The notes under the pieces are model-generated. The model was not told where the DNA came from. It did no database searches and saw only the letters and a program-made list of their open reading frames with translations. A stretch of 14,579 bases of DNA from an uncultured Blautia sp. Its GTDB lineage: Bacteria > Bacillota > Clostridia > Lachnospirales > Lachnospiraceae. Numbering within the stretch: position 1 is the first letter of the stretch; each line of letters begins with the position of its first letter. The translations under genes and the position numbers were made by a program. Location of the stretch: contig CAKRYE010000051.1 of assembly GCA_934426285.1 (NCBI GenBank), positions 1 to 14,579 on the forward strand, in the 5' to 3' direction. Shown here piece after piece: positions 13,869 to 14,579 of this stretch.

Positions 13869-14579
13869 TTAGTCTTCAAAAGTTTCTTTTAATTTATCCA
13901 TGAAGCTTTTTTTCTTTTTTTCACTGCCATCCGCATTTTCCTTCGGACGGTTACCGCAGGCTTCGTCAAACTTGCGCAGTGCTTCCTTTGCTTCTTCATT
14001 CAGATTTGTAGGAACCTGTACTACCAGAGTCACATAGTGATCTCCACGGACATTCTTATTTCTCAGGGACGGCACACCTTTACCCTTCAGACGGATTCTG
14101 GTATCAGTCTGTGTTCCAGGTTTTACCTCATATTCAACTTCCCCGTCTACTGTATTGATCCGCACTGTACCACCCAAAGCAGCCTGTGCATAAGTAAGAG
14201 GTGCAGTGGAGAAAATATTCATATCCTGTCTCTGGAAGATCGGATGACGGGCAACATTTACTTCTACAAGCAGATCGCCTCTTGGACCTCCATTTGTACC
14301 CGGTTCCCCCTTCTCTCTGATACGGATACTCTGTCCATTGTCAATACCTGCAGGTACAGATACCTGGATCTTCTTTCTGGAGGATGTATAACCTGTTCCA
14401 CGGCATGCTGTACATTTATCTTTAATGATCTTACCTGTTCCATGACAGTCCGGACAGGTCTGTACATTACGCACCATTCCAAACATGGACTGTTGTGTAA
14501 ATACAACCTGACCTTCTCCATGACATTTCGGACAGGTTACCGGTGAAGTACCCGGTTTCGCACCTGTTCCATGACAGGT
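13869..14579 (-). CDS. dnaJ: Chaperone DnaJ, C-terminal part (5' end beyond window)
   Basis: DnaJ delivers unfolded proteins to DnaK and stimulates its ATPase. The last 236 residues are present; the J-domain and Gly/Phe region lie beyond the right edge, and the frame is open through 14579. Visible parts are the zinc-finger region with the second half of one CHGTG unit followed by [16 protein letters not shown] and CTACRGTG, and then the substrate-binding beta domains ([45 protein letters not shown]). The C-terminal tail is charged ([20 protein letters not shown]) and resembles other Firmicute DnaJ tails. An internal ATG at 14486 would give only a fragment and is not the start. A strong terminator follows. 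Confidence 0.97.
   Translation of the reverse strand, partial: TCHGTGAKPGTSPVTCPKCHGEGQVVFTQQSMFGMVRNVQTCPDCHGTGKIIKDKCTACRGTGYTSSRKKIQVSVPAGIDNGQSIRIREKGEPGTNGGPRGDLLVEVNVARHPIFQRQDMNIFSTAPLTYAQAALGGTVRINTVDGEVEYEVKPGTQTDTRIRLKGKGVPSLRNKNVRGDHYVTLVVQVPTNLNEEAKEALRKFDEACGNRPKENADGSEKKKKSFMDKLKETFED

Noticed and set aside
1..14579. Search for a defence system, phage remnant, insertion sequence, CRISPR array, riboswitch or tRNA gene
   Set aside because: All coding space is accounted for by housekeeping families, no intergenic stretch exceeds 300 bases, and no direct-repeat array, terminal inverted repeats with transposase, or conserved riboswitch core was recognised.

Overview
The window looks like core chromosome of a low-to-moderate GC, spore-forming Clostridia member, most likely a Lachnospiraceae-type gut anaerobe. 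The reasons are a sporulation sigma factor of the SigK type, the ireB-ruvX-DUF1292 cluster, RNase J with a YlbF protein, TTG/GTG starts with strong AGGAGG-type ribosome binding sites, and a dnaJ-PAP2-prmA-rsmE-nifS-thiI order. The genus assignment is inference. I see no insertion sequence, phage gene, CRISPR array, tRNA or rRNA gene.

Layout, left to right. (1) 1-512, minus: 5' part of a tRNA-dihydrouridine synthase gene that runs off the left edge, with a good sigma-A-type promoter. (2) 692-1321, plus: sigK, with a TTG start and no pro-sequence. It converges on the next operon across a strong bidirectional terminator. (3) 7118-8440 then 6986 down to 1358, minus: mtaB, then a promoter and a tightly packed run of ireB, ruvX, DUF1292, RNase J, YlbF-family, short MltG-like, trmR and the U32-family tRNA hydroxylase gene. 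(4) 8603-8839, plus: a monocistronic gene for an HPr-like protein that lacks the active-site histidine, with its own promoter and terminator. (5) 14579 down to 8920, minus: 3' part of dnaJ with its terminator, then PAP2-family gene, prmA, rsmE, cysteine desulfurase and thiI.

Functional theme: RNA and translation maintenance. The window holds a dihydrouridine synthase, the two likely enzymes of 5-methoxyuridine at the tRNA wobble position (U32 hydroxylase and TrmR), the ms2t6A enzyme MtaB, the 4-thiouridine pair cysteine desulfurase/ThiI, an rRNA methylase (RsmE), the L11 methylase (PrmA), and RNA turnover (RNase J, YlbF family). Cell-envelope and signalling genes (IreB, MltG-like, PAP2) are interleaved.

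Most of this is a known conserved neighbourhood. The items that most deserve a second look are the histidine-less HPr-like protein, the MltG-like protein without a catalytic domain, the basic disordered N-terminus of RNase J next to YlbF, and the SigK without a pro-peptide. No intergenic stretch exceeds 300 bases; the longest (513-691 and 8441-8602) are described through their promoters.
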